This document shows, in pieces, positions 19,646-29,701 of a DNA stretch of 64,000 nt. Every line of letters starts with the position of its first letter. Position 1 is the stretch's first letter. Source of the stretch: an uncultured Clostridia bacterium (GTDB lineage: Bacteria > Bacillota > Clostridia > Christensenellales > Borkfalkiaceae); NCBI GenBank assembly GCA_944363395.1, contig CALVUC010000004.1:1-64000 (forward strand), read 5' to 3'. The position numbers and the translations under genes were made by a program. The notes beneath the pieces were generated by a model. The model saw only the letters and a list, made by a program, of their open reading frames with translations. It ran no database searches and was not told where the DNA came from.

Positions 19646-20917
19646 ATGCTGACTTCGATCTGCGGGATCAACTGGGGCGACGAGGGCAAGGGCAGGATGG
19701 TCGATCTCCTGTCCGAAGATTACGACATCGTCTGCCGCTATCAGGGCGGAAACAACGCGGGGCATACCGTCATCAACGAACGGGGGAAGTTCATCCTCAA
19801 CCTGTTCCCTTCGGGCATCCTGCGCGAGGGCGTCGTCAACGTGCTCGGCAACGGCATGGTCGTCGACATCAAACACCTTGCCGAGGAGGCGGGGCGGCTG
19901 CGCGCGCAGGGCGTAACGATCACGCCCGAAAACTTAAAGATCAGCGACAAGGCGGTCATCACCATGCCCTATCACGTCCTGATGGACTGCCTCGAAGAGG
20001 AGCGCCTTGCAGATAAGAAGTTCGGCTCCACCCGCCGCGGCATTGCGCCCGTCTATGCGGACAAGTACATGAAAAAGGCGTTCCGCATGGGCGAGCTCCT
20101 GCATCCCGAGCGGATGTACGCCCGCGTCAAGGACATCGTCGAATGGAAAAATCTCACCGTCGAGAAGGGCTATGCGCACGCGCCCGTCACGGCGGAGGAG
20201 GTCATCGCCTACTTAAAGGAGTACGGCGAGCCCCTGAAGGAGTACATCTGTGACGTCGGGCTGTACCTCAACGAGGCAAACAGGGCGGGCAAGCGCATTA
20301 TGTTCGAAGCGCAGCTCGGCGCCCTGCGCGACATCGATTTCGGCATCTATCCCTATACGTCGTCCTCTTCGACGATCGCCGCCTATGCGCCCATCGGCGC
20401 GGGCGTACCCAACCTGAAGCTGGATAAGTCCATCGGCATCATGAAGGCGTATTCCACCTGCGTGGGCGAAGGTCCTTTCACGGCGGAGTACTTCGGCGAG
20501 CCCGCGGAAAAGCTGCGCGCGGCGGGCGGCGAGTACGGCGCGGCGACGGGCAGACCGAGGAGGGTGGGGCCCTTCGACGTTGTCGCCTCCCGTTACGGCA
20601 TCCGCTGTCAGGGCGCGGACGAGATCGCGCTCACCAAGCTGGACGTCTTGTCCGATTTCGAGGAACTCGAGATCTGCACGGCGTACGAGCTGAACGGAAC
20701 GACCGTACGCGAGTTCCCCTTCACCGACGCGCTCGATTTGTGCAAGCCCGTCTTTGAAAAGGTCAAAGGCTGGCACTGCGACATCACGGGCTGCCGCAGG
20801 TTCGAGGATCTTCCCAAGGAGGCGCAGGACTACGTCCTTCTCCTTGAAAAACTGTGCGAGTGCAGCATCAGGTACATCTCCGTGGGCGCGGAGCGCGACC
20901 AGATCATCGTCCGCTGA
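19646..20917 (+). CDS. purA: Adenylosuccinate synthetase
   Basis: PurA joins IMP and aspartate with GTP to make adenylosuccinate, the first committed step to AMP. The 423 residues match the family. Motifs seen: GINWGDEGKGRMVDLL (IMP and GTP site), GGNNAGHTVI, TRRGIAPVYADK, LDFG-like DIDFGIYPYTSSSST, and GRPRRVGPFDVVASRYG. The start is ATG 19646 with AAGGAGG at 19633-19639. An upstream in-frame start is not supported. It heads a run with dapF and pyrG, and its stop lies 1 nt before the dapF ATG. Confidence 0.98.
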   Translation: MLTSICGINWGDEGKGRMVDLLSEDYDIVCRYQGGNNAGHTVINERGKFILNLFPSGILREGVVNVLGNGMVVDIKHLAEEAGRLRAQGVTITPENLKISDKAVITMPYHVLMDCLEEERLADKKFGSTRRGIAPVYADKYMKKAFRMGELLHPERMYARVKDIVEWKNLTVEKGYAHAPVTAEEVIAYLKEYGEPLKEYICDVGLYLNEANRAGKRIMFEAQLGALRDIDFGIYPYTSSSSTIAAYAPIGAGVPNLKLDKSIGIMKAYSTCVGEGPFTAEYFGEPAEKLRAAGGEYGAATGRPRRVGPFDVVASRYGIRCQGADEIALTKLDVLSDFEELEICTAYELNGTTVREFPFTDALDLCKPVFEKVKGWHCDITGCRRFEDLPKEAQDYVLLLEKLCECSIRYISVGAERDQIIVR

Positions 20918-20918
20918 C

Positions 20919-21758
20919 ATGAACAAAAAGTTTTACAAGATGCACGGCATCGGGAACGACTACATCTACTTTGATTGTTTTGACTGGTTCCCGTCAGACC
21001 CCGCCGCCGTCGCCCGCAAACTCTCCGACCGTCACTTCTCGGTGGGAGGGGACGGCGTCGTCTATATCTGCCCGAGCGACGGAGCGGACGCCAAGATGCG
21101 GATGTTCAACGCGGACGGCAGCGAAGGGAAGATGTGCGGCAACGCCATCCGCTGCATCGGCAAGTTTTTATACGAGGTCAAGGGCATCCGGAAGGACGTG
21201 CTCACCGTGGAGACGCTGAGCGGCGTCAAGACGCTCGTCCTCACCGTGCGGGAGGGGAGCGTGCTCTCCGTGCGCGTGGACATGGGTGCGGCGGAATTCC
21301 GCCCCGCGCTCATCCCCGCGGATCTTGCGGGCGAGCGGGCGGTGGACGTCCCGCTCGAGGTGGGGGGCAAGACCTACCGCGTCACCTGCGTCTCGATGGG
21401 CAACCCCCATTGCGTCGTCTTTGTGCCCGATCCCTATGCCGTTGATCTCGGCGTTCTCGGGCCGCTCTTTGAGCATCATCCGCGCTTTCCCGCCCGCATC
21501 AATACCGAATTCGTGCGCGTTGACGGCAGGAACGAACTGACGATGCGCGTCTGGGAGCGGGGCAGCGGGGAGACGTGGGCGTGCGGTACGGGCGCGTGCG
21601 CGTCGGCTGCCGCGGCGGTCGAAAACGGCTTGTGCGGGAGGGACGAGGATATCCTCCTCCACCTGCGCGGCGGCGATCTCACCGTCCGCGTCACGAAGGA
21701 CACCGTCTTTATGACGGGACCGGCAGCCTTTGCCTTCACGGGCGAGGCGGACATCTGA
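20919..21758 (+). CDS. dapF: Diaminopimelate epimerase
   Basis: DapF converts LL- to meso-diaminopimelate for lysine and peptidoglycan. The 279-residue protein carries both catalytic cysteines: C73 in KMCGNAIRC and C222 in [10 protein letters not shown]. It also has [13 protein letters not shown] at the N terminus and [11 protein letters not shown]. The ATG at 20919 follows the purA stop after one base and has no ribosome site of its own, so translation is probably coupled. With dapL three genes downstream it supports the diaminopimelate aminotransferase route to lysine. Confidence 0.97.
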   Translation: MNKKFYKMHGIGNDYIYFDCFDWFPSDPAAVARKLSDRHFSVGGDGVVYICPSDGADAKMRMFNADGSEGKMCGNAIRCIGKFLYEVKGIRKDVLTVETLSGVKTLVLTVREGSVLSVRVDMGAAEFRPALIPADLAGERAVDVPLEVGGKTYRVTCVSMGNPHCVVFVPDPYAVDLGVLGPLFEHHPRFPARINTEFVRVDGRNELTMRVWERGSGETWACGTGACASAAAAVENGLCGRDEDILLHLRGGDLTVRVTKDTVFMTGPAAFAFTGEADI

Positions 21759-21822
21759 ACACACATGGGTCGTAAGCCCGCACTTTCCAAGGCGGCGGAC
21801 TGTTTACGGAGGAAGAGCAGGT

Positions 21823-23430
<1,608 letters not shown>

Positions 23431-23464
23431 GAGGACACCGGGAGCATAAGGTCGTTTGCCTATC

Positions 23465-24658
23465 ATGAAGATCAACGAAAATTATCTCAACTTAAAGGAC
23501 AGCTATCTCTTTGCGACGGTCGGCAGAAAGACGGCGGCGTACAAGGCTGCGCATCCCGACCGTGAGGTCATCCGCCTCTCCATCGGCGACGTCACCCGTC
23601 CGCTTGCGCCCGTCGTCATCGAAGCGATGCACAGAGCGGTGGACGAGATGTCCCGCGCGGAGACGTTCAAGGGCTACGGTCCCGACCAGTACTGCTACGG
23701 CTACGAGGCGCTCATCGATTCCGTCAAGGGCAGCTATGCGCGCAAGGGCGTGCAGCTCGCCTCCTCCGAAGTGTTCATTTCGGACGGCGCCAAGTCGGAC
23801 TGCGGCAACATCCTCGATATCTTCTCGACGGACAACACCGTGCTCGTTCCCGATCCCGTCTATCCCGTCTATCTCGATACCAACATCATGGCGGGCAGGA
23901 AGATCGTCTTTGCCGACGCGACGGAGGAGAACGGCTTTCTTCCCATGCCCGACGAGAGCGTGAAGGCGGACATCATCTACATTTGTTCGCCCAACAACCC
24001 GACGGGTGCGGCGTACACCGTCGAACAGCTCGAACAGTGGGTGGCGTATGCCAAGAAAAACGACGCGGTCATCTTATATGACGCCGCGTACGAGTACTTT
24101 GTGAGCGATACGGCGCACGCGCGCAGCATCTATCAGGCGAAGGGCGCCAAGGAGTGCGCCATCGAACTGTGTTCTTATTCCAAGACGGCGGGCTTCACGG
24201 GCGTCAGGTGCGGCTATACCATCGTACCCGAAGCGCTCGTCAGGGGCGGGCATTCCCTCAACAAACTTTGGGCGCGCCGCCAGTCCACCAAGTTCAACGG
24301 CGTCTCCTATATCACGCAGATGGGCGCCGCGGCGGTGTTCACCGAGGAAGGGGAGCGCCAGATCCGCGAGAACATCGGCTATTACCGCAAGAACGCCGAG
24401 ATCATCGCCGGCTGTCTCGACAGCCTCGGTATCTGGTACACGGGCGGCAAGCATTCGCCCTATCTCTGGTTCAAATGCCCCTTCGGCATGGACAGCTGGA
24501 CGTTCTTTGACTATCTCCTCGAAAATGCCGCCGTCGTCGGAACGCCGGGGAGCGGTTTCGGGAAAAACGGCGAGGGATTTTTCCGCCTTACGGCATTCGG
24601 CACGCACGAGAACACCGAGCGCGCCTGCGGGCGCATCGCGGCGCTCCTTCGGAAATAA
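23465..24658 (+). CDS. dapL: LL-diaminopimelate aminotransferase
   Basis: DapL converts tetrahydrodipicolinate directly to LL-diaminopimelate using glutamate, bypassing succinylated or acetylated intermediates. The 397-residue fold-type I aminotransferase has the family start NENYLNLKDSYLFATVGRK, then LSIGDVTRPL, KSDCGNI, CSPNNPTGAAY and SYSKTAGFTGVRCGY, where K240 is the PLP lysine. I chose ATG 23465; the in-frame TTG three codons earlier adds only MPI. The ribosome site is weak. It follows pyrG by 34 bp and pairs functionally with dapF. Confidence 0.94.
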   Translation: MKINENYLNLKDSYLFATVGRKTAAYKAAHPDREVIRLSIGDVTRPLAPVVIEAMHRAVDEMSRAETFKGYGPDQYCYGYEALIDSVKGSYARKGVQLASSEVFISDGAKSDCGNILDIFSTDNTVLVPDPVYPVYLDTNIMAGRKIVFADATEENGFLPMPDESVKADIIYICSPNNPTGAAYTVEQLEQWVAYAKKNDAVILYDAAYEYFVSDTAHARSIYQAKGAKECAIELCSYSKTAGFTGVRCGYTIVPEALVRGGHSLNKLWARRQSTKFNGVSYITQMGAAAVFTEEGERQIRENIGYYRKNAEIIAGCLDSLGIWYTGGKHSPYLWFKCPFGMDSWTFFDYLLENAAVVGTPGSGFGKNGEGFFRLTAFGTHENTERACGRIAALLRK

Positions 24659-24691
24659 CGGTTTTGCCGGAACGGCAGGGAGTCAGGACGT

Positions 24692-26182
24692 ATGAAGAAC
24701 AAAAAAGCGGCGGGCATTTTATGCCACATCTCATCGCTGCCGGGGAAATACGGCATCGGTTCGCTCGGAAAAGAGGCGTATCGGTTCGCGTCGGCGCTCA
24801 AAAGGAGCGGCGTCACATATTGGCAGGTGCTGCCGCTGGTGCAGACGGGCTACGGCGACTCGCCGTACAGTTCGGTCTCCTGCACCTCGGGCAATCCCTA
24901 TCTGATCGACCTCGAGCTGCTCGCGGCGGACGGTCTGCTCACCAAGGAGGACCTTGCAGGCGCCCGCCATACGGGACGCGTGGACTACGGCGCGCTCTAC
25001 AACGAGCGGTATATGACGCTCCGCAAGGCGTTCTCCCGCTTTTTCTTTGACAGCGAGGAGTTCCGCGCCTTTGTCGGCAGGGGCGAGTACGAGGACTACG
25101 CGCTGTTCATGACCGCAAAGAAGGTGTACGGCGAGAACTTCCTCCTGTGGGACGAGGCGCTCAAATACCGCGACCCCGACGCGCTCGAAAAGCTGCGCAC
25201 CGATTTTCACGAGGAATATCTCTTCTGGTACTTCCTGCAATATCAGTTCAGCCTGCAATGGGGCAAACTCAAAGCCTATTGCAACGGGCTGGGCATCCGC
25301 ATCGTCGGCGATATCCCGCTGTATGTGGCGGCGGACAGCGCCGACGTCTGGGCGCACCCTTCGCTGTTCAAACTGGATAAGGAACTGCGCCCCGCCAAGG
25401 TCGCGGGCGTCCCGCCCGACTACTTCTCGGAGACCGGTCAGCTCTGGGGCAATCCCATCTATGATTGGGAGGCGCACGAAAAGGAGGGCTTCGCGTGGTG
25501 GACGCAGCGCCTGAAGAGCGCGCTGAGGACGTACGACGTCGTCCGCATCGACCACTTCCGCGGCATCGACCGCTATTACGAGATCCCCGCCTTCGCGGAG
25601 AACGCCGTGAAAGGGGAGTGGAAGGACGGTCCCGGGAAAAAGCTGTTTGAAAATCTCACGCAGGAGGATAAAGAGCGCTTTATCGCGGAGGATCTCGGCA
25701 TCATCGACGACGGCGTCGTCGCGCTCCGCGACGGGATGGGCTTCCCCGGCATGAAGGTGCTGCTCTTCGCCTTTGACGGCAACCCCGATAACGAATTCCT
25801 GCCCGCCAATATCCCCGAAAACAGCGTCTGCTATACGGGTACGCACGATAACGACACCGTTGCGGGCTATGCGGAGGGATTGGATGCGGAGGAGCTGCTG
25901 CTGTTCCGTTCCCGTCTCGCGCAGGTATTGCAGGAACAGAAAAAATATATCCGCCTCGGCAGGCGTCCCGAGGATATCGCGGAGGCAATGTGCAAGCTCG
26001 CGCTCTCTTCGCGCGCGAAACTTACGATCCTCCCCGTGCAGGACGTTTTGGGGCTGGGGAACGATGCGCGCATGAACCACCCGAGCACGCGCGAGGGCAA
26101 CTGGCAGTTCCGCATGGAGCGCCGCTTTGCGGGCGGCGCCGTGCGTCGGCTCAAACATTGGATAAAATTGTATAGGAGGTAG
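24692..26182 (+). CDS. malQ: 4-alpha-glucanotransferase (amylomaltase)
   Basis: MalQ transfers maltooligosaccharide segments between alpha-1,4-glucans in glycogen or maltodextrin metabolism. The 496-residue GH77 protein shows RAAGILCHISSLPG-like KKAAGILCHISSLPGKYGIG, GDSPYSS, GDIPLYVAADSADVW, VRIDHFRGIDRYYEIP (with the nucleophile Asp) and AEDLGII (with the acid Glu). HDNDTVAGY and NHPSTREGNW end the core. It lies 33 bp after dapL and 4 bp before mscL. No other glycogen gene is in the window. Confidence 0.96.
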   Translation: MKNKKAAGILCHISSLPGKYGIGSLGKEAYRFASALKRSGVTYWQVLPLVQTGYGDSPYSSVSCTSGNPYLIDLELLAADGLLTKEDLAGARHTGRVDYGALYNERYMTLRKAFSRFFFDSEEFRAFVGRGEYEDYALFMTAKKVYGENFLLWDEALKYRDPDALEKLRTDFHEEYLFWYFLQYQFSLQWGKLKAYCNGLGIRIVGDIPLYVAADSADVWAHPSLFKLDKELRPAKVAGVPPDYFSETGQLWGNPIYDWEAHEKEGFAWWTQRLKSALRTYDVVRIDHFRGIDRYYEIPAFAENAVKGEWKDGPGKKLFENLTQEDKERFIAEDLGIIDDGVVALRDGMGFPGMKVLLFAFDGNPDNEFLPANIPENSVCYTGTHDNDTVAGYAEGLDAEELLLFRSRLAQVLQEQKKYIRLGRRPEDIAEAMCKLALSSRAKLTILPVQDVLGLGNDARMNHPSTREGNWQFRMERRFAGGAVRRLKHWIKLYRR

Positions 26183-26186
26183 GCAA

Positions 26187-26729
26187 ATGGCCAACGAAAC
26201 GAAGGAAAAGAAGGGTTTCTGGGCGGACTTTAAGGCGTTCATTGCGCGGGGCAACATCCTCGACATGGCTGTCGGCATCATCATCGGCGGCGCGTTCACC
26301 GCGATCGTCAATGCGCTGTGCAACAACATCTTAAAGCCCATCATCAACTGGATCCTCGCGCTCATTTTCGGGGCAAGTTCGCTCACCGATCTTTACACCT
26401 TCCTCGGCGATCCCGTCTACATGACGGACGAGACCAATGCGCAGGTCATCGATCTCGCGAACTCTATCTATATCGACTGGGGTACGTTCATCAACGCGAT
26501 CATCAACTTCCTGCTCATCGCACTCGTTCTGTTCCTCATCATCAAGGCGATCATGAAGGTGCAGAAGATGCGCGACGAAGCGAAGGCGGCGATCGAAGAG
26601 GCGGCGGCAAAGCGCAAGGCGGAAGAGGAAGCCAAAAAGGCGGCCGTCACGGCGTCCGAAGTTCCCGCAGCGGCAGAGGCTGCTCCCGCGGCTGCACCCG
26701 CTCCCGCAGAGCCGGAGAAAAAGTCATAA
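26187..26729 (+). CDS. mscL: Large-conductance mechanosensitive channel
   Basis: MscL is a homopentameric membrane pore that opens under hypo-osmotic stress. The 180-residue protein starts with the typical FKAFIARGNILDMAVGIIIGGAF, the first membrane helix, and has a second helix at about residues 105-130 (INAIINFLLIALVLFLIIKAIMK). The C-terminal tail is longer than usual: a charged helix (KMRDEAKAAIEEAAAKRKAEEE) then an Ala/Pro-rich segment. GGAGGT overlaps the malQ end, so the two genes are probably cotranscribed. Confidence 0.96.
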   Translation: MANETKEKKGFWADFKAFIARGNILDMAVGIIIGGAFTAIVNALCNNILKPIINWILALIFGASSLTDLYTFLGDPVYMTDETNAQVIDLANSIYIDWGTFINAIINFLLIALVLFLIIKAIMKVQKMRDEAKAAIEEAAAKRKAEEEAKKAAVTASEVPAAAEAAPAAAPAPAEPEKKS

Positions 26730-26742
26730 CAAAACGGAGAGA

Positions 26743-26767
26743 CCGACGCGGACCGCGTCGGTTTTTT
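26743..26767 (+). terminator. Intrinsic terminator after mscL
   Basis: Stem CCGACGC (26743-26749) with GCGTCGG (26755-26761) and six T's. Confidence 0.8.
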
Positions 26768-26809
26768 CATAAAATCGGCAGCCGATTTTGCAATTACGGG
26801 CAAAATCGG

Positions 26810-26838
26810 TTGCTTTTTTCCGTCGTTTGTTGTAAAAT
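26810..26838 (+). promoter_or_regulatory. Promoter of tRNA-Ser
   Basis: TTGCTT (26810-26815), a 17-bp spacer and TAAAAT (26833-26838), 11 bp before the mature tRNA. Confidence 0.65.
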
Positions 26839-26849
26839 AGTCGGGTATT

Positions 26850-26939
26850 GCAGAGATGGCGGAGCGGTCGAACGCGCACGATTCGAAATCGTGTGATGCA
26901 GGAATGTATCCAAGGGTTCAAATCCCTTTCTCTGCGCCA
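26850..26939 (+). tRNA. tRNA-Ser (anticodon CGA)
   Basis: A 90-nt class II tRNA with encoded CCA. The 7-bp acceptor stem pairs GCAGAGA with TCTCTGC, followed by G73 and CCA. The D arm contains GAGCGGTCGAA. The anticodon arm is CACGA-TTCGAAA-TCGTG with anticodon CGA at 26884-26886, which reads UCG. A long variable arm, typical of tRNA-Ser, precedes the T arm AAGGG-TTCAAAT-CCCTT. Base composition changes right after this gene, so its 3' end is the probable left boundary of the mobile element. Confidence 0.97.
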
Positions 26940-26948
26940 TATGGGAAT

Positions 26949-26983
26949 AATACGAACTCTAGAACGGAGTTCGTATTATTTTT
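26949..26983 (+). terminator. Terminator after tRNA-Ser
   Basis: Stem AATACGAACTC (26949-26959) with GAGTTCGTATT (26967-26977) and a T-rich tail. The rest of the gap to 27318 holds the inverted repeat below and no convincing gene; two TTGACT boxes (27203, 27217) lack a good -10. Confidence 0.8.
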
Positions 26984-27124
26984 TGCCCGTGATTTCTTCG
27001 GAATGATTGTCCAACTAAAATAGCCCTCCGAATTTGTCTTTTTCGGTCGGCTATGGTAGCATAGTTCCTCGCGGACGTCAACGGCCGCAAAATCGTTGCT
27101 GAAAACACCCATAGAAAGACTTTT

Positions 27125-27160
27125 AGAGCCGAGTAAGGAATTTTTTCCTTGCTCGGCTCT
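27125..27160. repeat. 16-bp inverted repeat near the left end of the element
   Basis: Arms AGAGCCGAGTAAGGAA (27125-27140) and TTCCTTGCTCGGCTCT (27145-27160), loop TTTT. All pairs are Watson-Crick except one T-G. No T-run follows on either strand, so it is not an ordinary terminator. It could be a regulatory or recombination site. Confidence 0.6.
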
Positions 27161-27318
27161 CTTGCTGTTTCTAAGGCATTTCCCGACCTGCACGCAACGA
27201 TTTTGACTTTGTCCCGTTGACTTCCACAGACCGACAAAAAAGATAACTTTCCTTTCACCGTCCTATGCACCTCCGCCTGTTGCCCGAAAAAGGCAAATAC
27301 AAATTCAGAGGTGTAAAG

Positions 27319-27987
27319 ATGGAAATGTTGGTAACAAAGTTCTCAAACGGAAAGTATCGCAACGAAGGCGAATTGTTCAATGAACCTATCTCTGCCAATA
27401 ATGTCAAACTTATGGGCGAGATGATTGCATTACAGGCGCTTCGTACCGTCAAAAAGTTCGATATGAAAGTGGCAGACAGATTGTATATCGGACTCATCAA
27501 AGACCTGCACCACATGGGAGAGATAGATTATACCGTGTCGGACGGTTATGACGTAGCACAAACCGCTATCTGTTTTCTGTATCAATATGTCGGTCATAAT
27601 GTCCACGAGATTTACGGAAAAGACCGTAAGGGCAAGGAAATCTCTATCAAACTTGCCTGCTATCGCGAAGTAGACCACTTCATCAATCTTCTTCGTAACA
27701 GATCGGACAGGCGTGGGACTGTCATTGAATCCATTGACTTTACAAACTACAAAGCACTGCCTATGGACCCCGTAAACTGCTTTGAACATGAGCAAACCGA
27801 TTACACAAAATATGACAGACTTGTGAATGCGTTGAAACTCTCCGCCTTGGAACTCGCCATTCTGAACTGCTATATGAACGGCATGAGACAAGCCGAAGTC
27901 TGCGCGGAACTCGGAATAGGCAGAGGAACTATCAATCATCGCAAAGCAAGCATCAGAAAAAGATATCATATTCTTTTAAATTCTTGA
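27319..27987 (+). CDS. Sigma-70-region-4-like helix-turn-helix protein of the mobile element
   Basis: A 222-residue protein without a confident family assignment. The last ~50 residues (LSALELAILNCYMNGMRQAE followed by VCAELGIGRGTINHRKASIR) look like a sigma region 4 or LuxR-type helix-turn-helix. The N-terminal part is helical and unassigned. I chose ATG 27319 because AGAGGTG is six bases upstream; the in-frame ATG at 27265 is poorly placed. It converges with the chaperone operon, with only 16 bp between stop codons. A regulatory role in the element is inferred. Confidence 0.65.
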   Translation: MEMLVTKFSNGKYRNEGELFNEPISANNVKLMGEMIALQALRTVKKFDMKVADRLYIGLIKDLHHMGEIDYTVSDGYDVAQTAICFLYQYVGHNVHEIYGKDRKGKEISIKLACYREVDHFINLLRNRSDRRGTVIESIDFTNYKALPMDPVNCFEHEQTDYTKYDRLVNALKLSALELAILNCYMNGMRQAEVCAELGIGRGTINHRKASIRKRYHILLNS

Positions 27988-28003
27988 TCTCATACTACTA
28001 AAT

Positions 28004-29698
28004 TTATACAATTATATTTCCTACAACAGTTTCAACTTCAACTGAGTAATGCAGCCGGCTTGATTCTTCATCTAAAACGATTAATGTGGTGCCAGAATAT
28101 TCATAACTAGATAATGGAGATAAGGTAATATCGATCAACTTATTTCCAACAACAGTGCTATAATATGAGGATCCAATTATTGCATCTGTTCGTAATACTT
28201 TAATATTTATTTCCAATTGAATTTCGTTAGAATTTTCACTGTCGATATTAACAGTATCTTCAGGTAAAATTGTATATTCTACTCTTAAATTTTTACCATA
28301 AGAAGGCCCTGATGCTTCAAAATTAAAATAATCAGTCGTATTAGACTTATTTAAAGCTATAGTTTCATTATGTGATTCACCCAGCGCAATAAAAAAAATG
28401 CAAGCCAAAATGAATGCCGGTATAATAATCCCTTTTTTTGCATTTCTATCAGTCAAAGCATCATAAGCTGCACAACAAATCCCGAATCCAAGAGCCAGAA
28501 TCAGAAAACCGATTCCTAAACCGATATTTCCGACAGAGAAGCCTATTATCATAACGATAGAACAAATTCCGGCAAGCACGCCTTGCGCGATTCTTGCACG
28601 CGATCGTGTTTTTTCAGCTTCTTCAAGTTGCCGTGCTTCACGATGTTTTCTTTCTGTTACAGCACCTTGAATCTTAGCGTTCATATCAGTTAAAGTGGCA
28701 AGCAATTCACGAAGCGATTGTTTGTCCTTCTTCAATTGCTCCGCAGTGACATCTAATTCGGCAAATACGGACGATAGGATATCAATGAGGCGGATAAGTT
28801 GTGTAGTAAATTCAACGCTGTCTGATAATTTTTCAGGCAATAACTGCCTTGCTTGAAAATTATACATACCAACTTGCTCAATCATTTTTCCAAGCGTTTC
28901 TTGCGAATGATTACACAAGTCAATGATTTTATTCCGAAGAGAACGAACCAAATCGGAGCTCTCTTCGTGTTGCCCGCCATGATGTTGTGCATTTACCTGC
29001 AATGGTTGCGCATATCTGTCCCAAGCTTTTAACGTTGTTTCAAAAGCAGCTATATCGTTCCCCAAAGCAGAATCTAATGAATATCCGCGATTAAAACGAT
29101 TACAAATCTCCTCAATCTTACCAAAAGCATCAATACAACTATCTTCTTTCTTATTTAAAGATTCTTTTATTGCTGCTTCATACTTTGCCATCAACGCATC
29201 AATGAAAAAGCTTCCATAGTCCTTAATCTTAACGATGTTATTAAAAATACTGACTAAAGAGTTCTCCTTCAGACGGTCAAAATATCGCTGTGCCAAAGCA
29301 CTGCATTCCGCAGAAAATGTATCAACGGATTGCTGCAAAAAGCTTTCATCGATCAATGGGAAATTACTTGAAGAACGAGCATCGTTGATCTCATCTAGAA
29401 CAACTTCATTTGCATTATCAAGCCACTTCCCAATATTTACAATTGCCAAAGCAGCCTCTCCGACAGTAGGCTTTACAGGACGTGTTCCAACCGCAATGCT
29501 TTCAAATGTAGAAAAAGTTTCGCCGGCAAAATAAGCCAATTCAGATATAACGCGTCTTTTAGGATTCGACAATTCGGTATAGGCAGCCTGCGCCTCTGTA
29601 TCGTCATCCGAAATCAATTCTTTTTCTTCAAGCAGTTCTTCCAATCTTTCAGCGTTATCAAAGGGCGTTGCCCCTAAAACAGCAAATGCGTTTTTCAT
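28004..29698 (-). CDS. J-domain-like membrane protein lacking HPD, last gene of chaperone operon
   Basis: A 564-residue protein. Residues 3-55 resemble the ends of a J domain (FAVLGATPFDN, then AYTELSNPKRRVISELAYF, like the AYxxLxxPxxR segment of DnaJ and HscB). The HPD tripeptide that activates Hsp70 is absent; SDDD stands in the shortened loop (30-33). A long helical region follows, with a coiled-coil-like part at ~315-365. Three membrane segments lie at ~373-389, 392-412 and 423-440. The last ~120 residues look like a beta-rich exported or cytoplasmic domain. It starts 3 bp after the AAA+ gene, so they share a transcript. It may recruit the Hsp70 to the membrane. I do not know a named family. 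Confidence 0.6.
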   Translation of the reverse strand: MKNAFAVLGATPFDNAERLEELLEEKELISDDDTEAQAAYTELSNPKRRVISELAYFAGETFSTFESIAVGTRPVKPTVGEAALAIVNIGKWLDNANEVVLDEINDARSSSNFPLIDESFLQQSVDTFSAECSALAQRYFDRLKENSLVSIFNNIVKIKDYGSFFIDALMAKYEAAIKESLNKKEDSCIDAFGKIEEICNRFNRGYSLDSALGNDIAAFETTLKAWDRYAQPLQVNAQHHGGQHEESSDLVRSLRNKIIDLCNHSQETLGKMIEQVGMYNFQARQLLPEKLSDSVEFTTQLIRLIDILSSVFAELDVTAEQLKKDKQSLRELLATLTDMNAKIQGAVTERKHREARQLEEAEKTRSRARIAQGVLAGICSIVMIIGFSVGNIGLGIGFLILALGFGICCAAYDALTDRNAKKGIIIPAFILACIFFIALGESHNETIALNKSNTTDYFNFEASGPSYGKNLRVEYTILPEDTVNIDSENSNEIQLEINIKVLRTDAIIGSSYYSTVVGNKLIDITLSPLSSYEYSGTTLIVLDEESSRLHYSVEVETVVGNIIV

Positions 29699-29701
29699 TG
29701 C

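Noticed and set aside
27125..27160. Inverted repeat as a terminator
   Set aside because: No T-run follows the stem on either strand.
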